The notes beneath the pieces were generated by a model. The model saw nothing but the letters and a program-made list of their open reading frames with translations. It was not told where the DNA came from and searched no databases. A program made the translations under genes and the position numbers. A DNA stretch of 64,000 bases. Origin: Phytophthora sp. 'mugwort' (Eukaryota > Oomycota > Peronosporomycetes > Peronosporales > Peronosporaceae). This document shows, in pieces, positions 21,801-33,119 of this stretch; positions within the stretch are counted from its first letter, which is position 1; every line of letters starts with the position of its first letter. The DNA is taken from the NCBI GenBank assembly GCA_033558025.1, contig JAUCEF010000014.1:1674001-1738000 (forward strand), read 5' to 3'.

Positions 21801-24800
21801 GTGGTGGTATCAAACCCTGAGTGTGGCCATGACTGCTCGACAACGTGCTTTGAAGCCAGTCAGCTTTTGAACAAAGTTGCTCAACGCTCGAACTATACGC
21901 ATGATGGTAATCCCGCTCCTGTGGAAATTGTTAACGAAGGAGATTCAAGCAATTTTCGGAATTATGGGCTCAATCTTCAATGTACTCACGAAGTTGTGTA
22001 CGCTCGCTATTGTGGACATGATGTTAAGATGAAATGCAGCGAGGCACGTCATATCTCTTCAAACTGCAAAGAGCTCATTAGTGTGGAACTCCCGGTGTGT
22101 GGCCATTTGGTGCGACTACCATGCAACTTTTACCATACTTTCAACGCGTGGAAACCGTGGCAAGTCCACTCGAAATCGATCGAGCTTCTACTTGAAGACA
22201 GTGTTGTTGAGGACACATTGCCGATACCGCGAGCGCAACCATCCCAGCTTAAATCTGTACTGACAGTTTGCGAAGCTCCAGTTCGCTTTCGCCGAACGAC
22301 CTCTTGTGGCCATGATATCGAGATGAAGTGCTGCGACGCATTCAACATTTTACAGGGTAAACAAACCGTGAGTGGATGTACGGTTCGTGTCATGAAACAG
22401 CTTAAATGCGGACATAAGGTTGCGATGGAGTGCTCGCAGGAATTAAACAGTGTGTCTTGCCAAGCGTACGTTGATAAACCCTGCTGGAATTTTGCGACCT
22501 GCGGAAGCAAAGTTCCGGTACAATGCAGCGTGGCAGCGAACACTGTTCAATGCACTAAGCAAACTGAATGGCTTTGCTTAGCAGGGCATGCATTTCTGCT
22601 AAAACTGTGTATCAAAGGGCTTCCGACAGATTGCCCATCTTGCTCGAATACTCGTTTGGATACCGTGATAAAGGGTACCCAGCGCGTTCTCGGTGACAAG
22701 AAAATATCACTTTGGTCTCCCGAAGCGGCTCGTATCTTGCCTGACATAGAAGGAGTGGCCCATATTACGTTGAGCATTCCTAGTAAGCGGGACTTTTTGA
22801 TTCGAAAGCTTAAACTGCTAGAGCGGTTCAAGGATGGCTTGGATTCGAACGCGAAGTGGTCTAGCACGCTCTTTTCGCCTGTGGAATTCCCAGTTTTTGC
22901 GTTGCTGAGTCGAAAGCTGCAGGCCTCGAAGTTTGAGAGATTCGAAATTGCTGACTTTGGCAGTCTGAAGACACTTAACGGCATCGAAGTGTTTGAGGCA
23001 ACCCAGGAGAACTTCTTACAGGTCGTTGGCTCAGAGAAGGCTCATGTTGTGTTCGGCCACCTATATTCGGCCAAGTACTTGATCAACCCAGTAGATATCC
23101 CAAACAACAAGGGAAATAAAAGCATCAAGAATATTCGCACCTGGTTGACGCGTCAATCGACGCATGGATATGATGCCCTGTACCGAGATATTAAGTCGGG
23201 ATGCGGGAGCTGGATTGTATGGCGCCCTTACGCCATGTTTCCAATCCATCACGTGGAAGTCACGGAATATAACCGAGACGCCATCCTGCAGTGCCTGCCG
23301 GATAAAATGTCTGAAAAACAACCTCAACAGACAATTCATTTCGAAAAGCCGCTTGGTATGGGCACAGAGGATAAACCTCACGAAACGAGGCGAGCTCCCT
23401 CCGCAATACCAACGGAAAAGCTCCACAAATTACAGCAGTTGCTGGGTTCCGTCAGTCCATTATGCGAAAAACTGACTATGTGGTACCCGTGGAATGGCCA
23501 AACGATATTTACTGGAGCATCGGAAGCGATCCCGAAGGGTATCGAGAAAACACTCGCCTCCAAATTGAATTTTGATGTCAGAGACATTAAGGATCAGCCA
23601 GAGAAGGCTCCATTTGGTGGCATTAAGTACATCGAATCCCTACTCAGCCAGGGAAAGCTAAAAGAGGATGGGAACTTGTTCTTAGCTCTGGAGATGCTAG
23701 CTGTACGGAAGCAAGACACCGTTGAGGCACGGTCGAAGCTGGAGGAGTATGTGAGTCAACGTTGCGCAGGTGAGGGTGGGTATGCGCATCCGCTTGTGAT
23801 CGTGGCGATTGTGCGTCTGGCAGCTCGGTCAAATCAAACGCAGTATTCAGACGTCCAACAAAAACTGATAGATATATTCGCGGAATTGTATCCTGAGGCG
23901 GCAGAGCTTTGGCTAAACAATAACGAACTACAGCTTGTACAAACAGGAGTCGCCCTAAGCAACGCAGCTAGAGCTGTTGGTACCAGCTTAAACATGGCAA
24001 AGGATAAATGGGAAACTCTGAAGAACCAGTATGGCTGCCGTTCGGAAGCGATGGAAGATTTACTGAAGCTCGTGGGGTTGAAGAAGGTGAAACAAGCTGC
24101 TGTAAACTTGTTCAAGAACGCGATGGCACTACAACAGCTATCTGCAACGCAAAGGAAGAAAAATATGATGGCGTTCAACTATTGCTTTGTGGGCAACCCT
24201 GGTACCGGGAAGACAACTGTTGCGCGGCTGTTTGCTAGCGTCCTCAAAGACTCACAGATCCGTAGAGCGAATACGTTTGTGGAATGCACAGCTCAACAAG
24301 TGAAGGATGATGGGGTCGACGAATTCCGGACAAAATTGAAGCAAGCTATGGGAGGTGTTCTGTTTATTGATGAGGCGTATGAATTGGACCCAGCCGGTGA
24401 TTTCAAAGGCAAACCCATTGTTGCGGAATTGTTGACAGCTGCCGAGGATAAACGTGACGACGTATCGATCATTCTTGCAGGGTATGAGGATGATATTCAA
24501 AAGAAGCTATACGCTTACAACGATGGTCTTCCTTCTCGCTTTAACGAAGTCAGGTTCGAGGACTTTGACGCTCAAGACTTGGAAGTTGTATGGGCTGGCC
24601 TCGCTCGGGATCGCGGTTGGAAGTACGAGAAGGCAATCTCTAAAGTTGTTTGTAGGCGTCTTGCCAATGCCGCGGGACGCAAGGGTTTTGGTAATGCTCG
24701 TGCTGTGCGCAAGTTGTTCGAGCAAGGAGTTAAAGAGGCCATGGCTCGCGAGGACTTCGACGGCGATCTTACGTTTCAAACTGTGGATTTGCTTGGAGAC

Positions 24801-27800
24801 CGTCCGTCGACGAACCCGAAGCTACAGGCTGTGCTGGACGAAGTCGAGGAGAAGACCGGATGGCACAAGATTAAGAAGGAGATGAAAAAGTTGGTGCGTA
24901 TAAGTGACGAGAATTACGAGCGTGAACTGAAGGGCCAAGAGACTGTGCCGCTATGCCTCAACCGTCTGTTCTTGGGTAACCCTGGAACGGGTAAGACTAC
25001 TTGTGCCGGGTACTATGGACGTATTTTGAAGGCACTTCATTTCTTGAGCAACGGTGAAGTCGTGAAGAAGACAGCGGGTGACTTTGTCGGTAGTCACGTT
25101 GGTGAGTCCCAAACAAAGACGTCGGGAATTTTGGACATGTCGAAGGGCAAAGTGCTCGTCATCGACGAAGCTTACAACCTGAATGACAACATGTACGGTA
25201 AACAGGTGCTTGACGTACTGGTTGAAAAGGTTCAGGGCTCGGAAAGCGACGATCTTGCTGTGCTGCTGATTGGATATGAGCGCGAAATGCTCGAGATGCT
25301 GCGCACACAAAACCCGGGTCTAATGCGACGCTTTCCACCGCAGTATGCCTTCCACTTTGAGGACTATACGGAGCATGAACTGTTGGATATTCTGGAGTGG
25401 AACTGTTCCAAACGAAGTGTGACATGCCCGTATGAAGTCACAGAGGCAATGCTGAAGCAGTTAGCGCTCCAAAAGACCCAACCAAACTTCGGCAACGCTG
25501 GCGCTGTGGAGCAACTACTGAAACATGCGTTGGGTAAAGCAATGAATCGTCCTATGGAGAATGGAAGAACCGTACTGACTTTAGCTGACGTGAGTGACAG
25601 CTCGAAATCTGAGGGCGAACATGACCCGTTGGCGTTACTGGACAAGTTGTATCGAATGGACGAAATTAAGGAGCAGTTGACGCAGCTACGAAACCAAATA
25701 ATTGTTGCGGATCGAGAAGGATCGGGACTTCCAGAAGTCGGTCACTTTGTCTTCCGTGGGTCGCCCGGAACAGGTAAAACTACGGTTGCTCGCGTGATGG
25801 CTGAGATTCTGCATGGCATGGGGATGTTGGCAACGAAAAAGCTTGTTGAGACGTCAGGGCTTAATCTCACGGCTCAGCACGTAGGACAGACGAAACAAAA
25901 GGTGACTGATAAGCTAGGTGAGGCGAAGGGCGGGTTGCTGTTTATTGACGAGGCATACGAGCTGGGTAAAGGAACGTTTGGCGAGGAGGCCATGACAACA
26001 CTAGTGGCTGCTATGACAGACCCTACCTACACCGGGATGGTCATCATTATTGCTGGATACCCAAAGGACATGGATCAAATGCTAGATCGCAATGTTGGCT
26101 TGAAGAGCCGATTCACGCGGTTCATTGACTTCCCCGATTGGGAGGCGCAAGATGCGGTAGTGTTCTTAAGTGAGAAGGCGGAAGCTGAGAACTTTGAGGT
26201 CGAAAGTGAGGCTGTGCTGTCGCTGCAACAAACGTTCGTAGAGCTGAAGAAGTTGAGCAATTTTGGCAATGGACGAGACGCAGTTCGTGTGTGGAAGGAA
26301 TTGCTGCAATGCCGTTCTCAGCGAGTGGTGGATGAACCCGAAGAGGAGCGGACTATCACGGAAAGTGACGCTGAAAAGGCAGGCGAAACCATTCTTGTTG
26401 CACGTAGAGGTGGTGGTGTTCCAGGCAAGGGAGTAGCAGCCGACGAAGACCCGATGAAGTTGCTGGATGGGTTGTACCGGATGGAACAGATTCGAGATCA
26501 GCTCTTGCGCTTGCAGATAGAGATGGCGGTGGCTGAGCGGGAAGGTTCGGCACGTCCTGAGATTGGCCACTTTGTATTCCGGGGCTCTCCCGGCACGGGC
26601 AAAACTACCGTGGCACGTGTGATGGCTCAGATTCTGCACGCGATGAGTGCATTGGGAACCACGAAACTGGTGGAGACTTCAGGGTTGGATCTTACAGGAG
26701 AATTCCTCGGCCAAACAAAGAAAAAGGTGACAGATAAGCTCGTAGAAGCTAAGGGTGGACTGCTCTTCATTGATGAGGCGTATGAATTGGGAAAAGGACA
26801 TTATGGAGAGGAGGCGATGACGACATTAGTGGCAGCAATGACAGACCCGTCGTATGCCGGCATGGTGATCGTTATTGCAGGCTATCCGAAGGACATGGAT
26901 GTCATGCTTAACCGCAACGCTGGCCTCAAAAGCCGCTTCACACGTTTCATTGACTTTCCGGACTGGGAAGCCGAAGATGGTGTGGCATTCCTTCAATCAA
27001 AGGCTGAAAAGGAAGACACGAAGCTACAAGGTGGAGCTAAAGCGGTATTATGTCAGACATTTGTGGAGCTGAAGAAGTTGGACGGGTTTGGTAATGGCCG
27101 TGATGCTGTTCGAGTCTGGAAAGAGGTGCTGCAGTCTCGTGCACAGCGTGTATTCGACTCACCAGAGGAGGTTCGTACGATCACTGCGAAGGATGCAGAA
27201 ATGGCACGTGATGTTATTCTGTCGGCCAGGCGTCCGCCGGATGGACCAGTGCTCTCGCAGTCGTCCATTCCTACCGATAAGTCGGTGCTCATGACACCTC
27301 AACAGCTCCAACCGCAGGAATTGAAGCATGAGCCGACCCATCAACAAAAACCTAAGAATGTTTCTCTCAGCGAGCAGTTGGCGGGCAAAGAGGCGCTTTC
27401 TGCTGCTCCAGAGGAGAAGGTCGGGGTGGAAGTGGAAGAAGATCCGAAGTCTGAAGCCGAAAATGACAACAGTGGTGAGCGGGACCCTGGCGTTTCGGAC
27501 GAGGACTGGGAGGAACTGGAGCGCGCCAAAGCGGATCATGCAGCTCATTTGGATGCGCTAAAACGCGCTCGCGACGAAGCCAAGCGGGAGGACGAGAGAC
27601 AGCGCTCCCAGGCGAAGGTGGAAGAAGAGCGCCGCCGCGCTGCGGCCATTCAAGAGAAAATTCGTCAGATCTGTCCGTGCCCCGCGGGTTTCAACTGGTT
27701 TAAGTGTGGAGGCGGGTGGCGTTGCGGCGGAGGCAGTCACTACGTGTCAGATGCTCAACTGAATAGCCAATTTACGCACGGAAGGAATTGCGAAAACAAG

Positions 27801-27821
27801 ACGGTAGGTTTCTGTATGTAA
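15878..27821 (+). CDS. Giant ZNFX1-like SF1 helicase / NFX1 zinc-finger / four-AAA+ protein
   Basis: Exon 1 is 15878-16450 and exon 2 runs from 16546 to the stop at 27821, about 3,950 residues. Order: RG-rich repeats (about residues 5-60); helical region; acidic stretch (about 560-590); SF1 helicase with Walker A GPPGTGKS (about 660), Walker B-type VEEASE (about 1349), GDHMQLQP, QRRMRKN, VDRFQGDEADIVIIS and LLSRARLGMYIIGN; Cys/His-rich NFX1-type fingers (about 1640-2220); four CbxX/CbbX-type AAA+ modules with GNPGTGKTT or GSPGTGKTT (nucleotides 24192, 24976, 25758, 26582), each followed by IDEAY; coiled coil; C-terminal CPCPAGF...CGGGSHYVSDAQL motif. Helicase motifs I and II are separated by about 690 residues containing Cys-rich and acidic inserts. 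The frame breaks at CCCC (18839-18842): one base fewer than expected, by sequencing error or true mutation. Helicases of the ZNFX1 branch act on RNA; the AAA+ function here is unknown. Confidence 0.88.
15929..16048 (+). repeat. 24-bp coding minisatellite (RG-rich repeats)
   Basis: Five tandem 24-bp units start at 15929, 15953, 15977, 16001 and 16025, each opening CGAGG. They encode octapeptides of the type RGGRGDGG inside exon 1 of the giant gene. RGG-type tracts commonly bind RNA. Copy number is likely to vary between strains. Confidence 0.9.
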
Positions 27822-28308
27822 TTTTTCTAGATTTCTTCCTTAGGGCTTTCAATGGGTGGTCGAAAATAATCTCATACAAGCAATGGCTACCCTTCCGCGC
27901 TAATTCAATGGCTAGCGGGCGTCTTTGATTGAAGTTTAGTTGTGAACTTGTAAGTCAAAAGTCTTCGCTATGGATACATAGTACTTCAAAGTATATGTTT
28001 CTCTGATTCAACCGCCATTAACGGTGTAGGTGAGCTTACCCTAAAATTATAAGCAATAAATGAAGGGGATAATAAAAAGAAAATATTACCAATTCATTTT
28101 TATTATCCTCAAGTGACACCGAACCAATAATAGTGTAATTGATTTTTCTCATCGCGTCCAAGTTTCTTCTGCTGGGAAGTCAGCTTTGCTACGGAGGGAG
28201 AACAGATACGACTGATGCCCTCCCTTTTACCCAACCCCAAACGAGCAGAAACTCGCCATCCTTTGGTCATTTCAAAATCGACCTCCTCGAAACAACATCA
28301 AGACGCAT
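27822..28308. other. 3' flank of the giant gene
   Basis: No gene is recognised. A 12-bp perfect inverted repeat, GGATAATAAAAA (28067-28078) with its complement at 28097-28108, may be a small MITE end or an RNA hairpin in the 3' flank. The right end merges into the pogo-like remnant. Confidence 0.4.
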
Positions 28309-30125
28309 GGTGACCAACACGAAGGGATCGAAGCAGCAGCAAGTCCAATTAAAACGATACGAAGGTGCAATGTGAATGGTAAAGGCGAAAAGCGTATTGC
28401 TGGCACGAGCAGCAACTTTATTCGGAATGTCGAAGACCAGTCTTGAAATGCGGTTGGCGAAGTAGGTGGGCGTTGCTGCAATGCCTTGTCGCAAATCGCT
28501 TCTATCGAGTGGTGACGAAGACGACATTATTGAGTTAATACGGTATCGGTCAAAGCTCGGCATATGCGTGACCGCTGGTGAGCTTCGTCTCCTTGCGCGT
28601 AAGGTCGCTTTGGGCAAGGGCAAGCCGGTCCCTGCCTTATTTCCTTCCGAGCGATGGCCGGCGCGCTTTGTGGCTCGCCACTATGATTGACTTACACGCA
28701 AGAGGTCACAATTCTTGGATATAAAGTGGTATAACATGTCAATAGAGGAACGGATTCGAGCTTATTACTCCAACTTGCAAGAAACCATGTATGGATTGAG
28801 CGGTGATCCAATTTGGAACTGTGGCGAGTCCGGTTTTTGTCCACAGGGGAGAAGGCCCCCGCGAGTCATTTGCAGGAAGGGCATAAAAGCTAACACGCTT
28901 CGGTCTGAAGATCGAGATAATGTATTGGCTATGGCGAGTGTGAACGCTGCTGGTGACCACATTCCTTCACTGTTTATTTCAAAGGCAAGAACAAGCAATC
29001 AGAGTGGATGGATAGTGCTGTAGACGGCGCGGTGTGCGCGGTGACGGACCCTTCTAAATTCAACGGTTTCAATTTTCTTGAATGGCTAATGTTTTTCATC
29101 GGGCAACTGACCAGGGAGCAAGCGCCCCGTCCTGCATTATTAATTCTGGGCGGACACTTTTCGCACATCAACGGTCGCGTTCTTGACTATGCAGTCATAA
29201 CTTCCAGCAATATCTTTGTTCTTCCGGCGCATACCAGCCACTTTACACAGCCACTGGATGACATTTTGTTTTGTTCCTAAAGCGCAACTATGAGAGACTG
29301 TTGAGTTTATTTCCTGCCATGTATCACAGACCCCAACCATCCAAACATGATCTAGCAGGCGTCGTCAGTAAGGCTTGAGTCGGGTTTGTCGAACTTTTGG
29401 ACGGTGCGTTCGGAACCGTAGAACACGAAGAGCGCAAATCAAAGGAGTGTTAAAGTGCCGTGGACAGCGAACATTATATCGCAGCATTTCGGAACACCGG
29501 AATATTTCCTTTGTCTCTAGATGTTTTTTATGCTCCGCCGCATCGTTGGATGTGAATCGAGTGTGGACGACTTACCGAGCGTGAGCTTCGTGCTTGATGC
29601 ACCGAACCTGACTGAACGGTAGAACTGAACTTCGTGTTTAATGCACTGAACCTGACTGAACGGCAGAACATCCCTTGACGTATTGGCTGCTGCGTTTTTA
29701 GCAACTCGCACTTATTGCGCCAGAACCGCAACCTAAGCACCATCGTACCTTCGCGGAAGGGGTGTTCTTATGACACGCCCCGAAATGGTTGAGTCGATTT
29801 TTAGCGGTTGAAGCAGCTCGCAGGCAGAAGGCAGAATAGAAAGCCGTATCAGCAGAGAGGAGGGCTCTTAACAAAGAGGTCAGAGAACTGAAGGTTAAAG
29901 AGAAAGCAACGAAAGCTGCTCTGACCAAGGAGCGGAAGGCGAGAGAGCGCGCGACGACGGCTGCCGATAAGAGGGAAGCGAAAACAAAGGCCCCAGAGCA
30001 AAAACAAACGACAAAGGCGAGAGAAAGTCAGGAGAGAGACACTTATGAGCTTGATGAACACACTGGTTTGGCAGCCATGCAAGCTCCGTGTGTCGATTTG
30101 CGTTGCGAATACGCTCAAGTTTGCT
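28309..30125 (+). pseudogene. pogo/Tigger-like (DDE_1) transposase remnant 1
   Basis: Plus-strand fragments keep the family order. An N-terminal helix-turn-helix region (28309-28460, LARAATLFGMSKTSLEMRLA) precedes a CENP-B-like DNA-binding part (28466-28690). The DDE_1 core follows: WNCGESGFCPQG at about 28816, where the usual Asp has become Gly, and IGQLTREQAPRPALLILGGH with LPAHTSHFTQPLDD (29080-29265). A basic, Ala/Lys-rich coiled tail (29810-30120) closes the protein. Stops and frameshifts after 28686, 29023 and 29277 make it inactive. A 44-bp tandem duplication (29583-29670) lies in the C-terminal part. Confidence 0.75.
29583..29670 (+). repeat. 44-bp tandem duplication
   Basis: Two copies of a 44-bp unit (GAGCTTCGTGCTTGATGCAC... 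and GAACTTCGTGTTTAATGCAC...) stand head to tail with a few differences. They lie inside the decayed pogo-like remnant and probably arose by replication slippage. Confidence 0.85.
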
Positions 30126-33119
30126 GATGCTGGCCAGTTCTTTTCAAGTTACGGTCGTGGTACGATTATTTAGTACTAGCCTTTGGTATGGGTCTGGACA
30201 GGTCCGAATTGTGTCGAGCTGGCGTGTTTGGCCAAAATTCATCAACATAAGTTCTGACAGCGTAGCTTCCTGGACCCGTTCTCTCGTTGATAAATTGTTT
30301 TCGACATCGACATTTATAAGTCGTTCAAGAACAGCTGTCGTTGATCATCGACGATTGGAAGCACTGGAAAACATCTAGAGCAGATAACAACGGATAAATC
30401 CAGCATCACTGAATGACATCTCCCATAGTAAATGAGCTACACTACCACATGTATTTGGGCACGATGCTGTCCCGACTGGGACGTTCATTGAGGTCTCAAT
30501 TCTCCGACGACGGGAGGATTCCTCCGACAGTTTGTGCCGACACGGACGTTATATCGTTCTCTTGAATAATGTATAAACCGTTTCTAGGGGTCTGCTAGGA
30601 CGCTGCAGCAGCATAAAAATCTATTCATCTGATTGGTGGGTTGCCACCAAAGAAGTCGTTTGAATTGGCCAACTCAGCGGGGACTAGGACTAAAAATATA
30701 CAGAATTGCCGACATTTTTTTCTCTCGGCACCACTCACTCGCTGCTGGATGCGTGGTATCATTTCGAAAGGAGCGCGCCAAATGGGTAGCGACATCAACT
30801 TCAAGCTCGTATTAAGTTTTTTTGTCGTGAAAACTGGAAATCGCTTCCGTCTCGGGGATTAGGCTACTGGTACGTCAAATTGCTCTTCTCCAAACGGGTT
30901 TACTGACCTACGTGAATGTCCTAGGCACGACTACGTCAAGCCCAGGTCATCAACCCCGGGTGCTCTAACAAGACAGGTGAGCCCGAATTGGATTATTTTA
31001 GCATTGAGAAAGAGCTTCTGACCTACATTCAGTCGGACAAGGACCTATGCGATCGTGTATTTCCTGATGAGGGACAGGGATCACCAGCGAAGGACAAAAC
31101 CCCAGTGAGTACGTCCAAACCCTCATAGTGTCGGGGCGGTTGTTAACATCTAGTGATGCTTCCCTGTTGCAGAGCGCTAGCGAACTGCTGCCGACCAACC
31201 TGTGAGTACTCCACCACGGCCAATGCGTACCCGAAAGGCTATAACATCTTCCCCAGCATGCAGCTATGATAAAACACACGTATTATGTTGACATGGCAGG
31301 CGTTGACAAAATTTATTCTGACATCTACTGCTTGTTGTAGACACGGTTGCAGATTCGCCGTCGGATAGCAACTGCGAATACAATCCGGATGCTGGCGACG
31401 ACGACGAATGGGATAAAAAGACGCCGTTGCCGTACTTACTTCTACCACCACAACGGCATTTTCTCCCGAATCCAGCAGCTGCTCCCAGCGTACAAGGTCT
31501 CTTCGCACCGACTGGACCCCGACGTTTCCATCTCGGGTAGAGGCGCTTATTTGGCACCAGATGAAGAAGATGTATCAGAAGTGGACGATGCACTAGACGG
31601 GACATCCTTAGAAAGGAGAAGACGTTCAAGAGGGTGAGGCTCTCTGGACCGAATTAATAAAAGCGGCAGCAGCACTGGATCTGGTGAATCGGGTCCGAGG
31701 TAAGGCTACTCCTGAATTGAATGATATAATATATCCCGACACTGTCATTGTCAGGATAGAACATGCTGACAGTGTGAGCGTAAGCACGCAAATGTATCCT
31801 GACACAATGAGATGTGTATTGTAGAATCGACGTCTTTGTACGCGAAACGGAGCTGCGTCCCATGGCGACTGACGGCAGAAGTTCTTACCAGCGAACAAGA
31901 TTATTGAAGTGGACAGCATTGACGATATCGATGCTCTATATTCAGGGTATTGCGGGGCAAGTAACGCGATAACGGAGTGCGGGCTGAACATATTCGAGCG
32001 CTTCCGCTTATCCCTCCCCAAGCCGGCGTGGCAGCGCGTTGCATCCGAGGCAGCCGAAGCGGCCATGCAGGCTAAGAGTGACAAGAAGCTTACGAAGGCT
32101 ATCATGATGGCTGCTCGTGCCAAAGAGTCGGCCCGCGTCAGTATGAAGCCATTGCCAAGTTGTCGGCAACGTTGGCTGAGACGGCGAAGAAGAACGTCTT
32201 CGCAAGTTCGCCAGGATTACCGTTGGTGCTGGTGCATTGGCCATCTAAGGTGCTTACAAGCTCATGTTTCAGGACACCAGGTCGGTCCCGGCGACGACGA
32301 CGTCGTCCGGGTCAGCTTTAGGCTACAGAGGAGCCTGCTGGTTTCCTCATACTAGATCGCGATATCATTTCAATAACGGCAAGCTGTTACATGGTTCGTC
32401 GTCTTAGAGCTTGCTGTGCTGACTCTACCTTGACTCTGTGCTGAGTACGTTAGTTTGTTGTTTGTTCCCCTAAATAAAGCGAAAATTGACGCGTTTACGG
32501 TCGTAGTGTCTATTTAGAGTGTTTAATTCATGGTCATTAGCACCTACTACGAAGTACATGGCTACAAGTTAGTGTTGGTTTGCTGCCGCAAAACTAATTT
32601 TTTCAGTCCGTTAGAACAGATTAATCAAGTATAAACGGCAAAGATGGCTTGTTAAATTGCCGAAACGGCCGCCGATCAGTTTGGCTGCTGACATGAAGGA
32701 TATATCAATACTTTGCTTGTAAAAACAAGTGGCGACGCCTCTGGGCAAAACGAGCAATAAACGCTTCATAAGCTACCGATAGTCGTTTGTCATTCGACGT
32801 AGTAGGTTAAGAACGTGCATCGTGTTGAAAAAAAACATGTCAAACGACACGATGGACATAAAAAAATGTCAGAAGGCATCCAAATGGATCAACAGTGGCC
32901 CACAGTCCTCTTCTGTCGCTTCAACAACATGAAGAGGCTCCTGTCTGTCAACAAGTCCACGTATCGCTGCCTCGTGTAGCAAAGGTTGCAAATAACAAAT
33001 CGATCCAGTCAATAGTAGCGTTTAGCAATCTTAATTTTTATTATTGGTCAAAGCTGCTGGCAATGTAATACTATATTGCGCCAATAACTGGCAATAAATG
33101 TGGCAAAAGTGCGTCGCTG
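30126..33119 (+). other. Unrecognised stretch with possible spliced-gene remains
   Basis: No family was recognised, but parts look once coding on the plus strand. At 30990-31105 an open piece reads SIEKELLTYIQSDKDLCDRV. Near 31173-31201 is a short piece bounded by good splice-like signals, and at 31341-31430 an acidic piece (PSDSNCEYNPDAGDDDEW). A longer Ala/Lys-rich piece lies at 31890-32140 (IDDIDALYSGYCGASNAITE). GT-AG boundaries separate some of them. It could be a rapidly evolving host gene or the accessory gene of a transposon. The remainder (32360-33119) is AT-rich and empty apart from an AATAAA-like signal near 32472. Confidence 0.35.
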
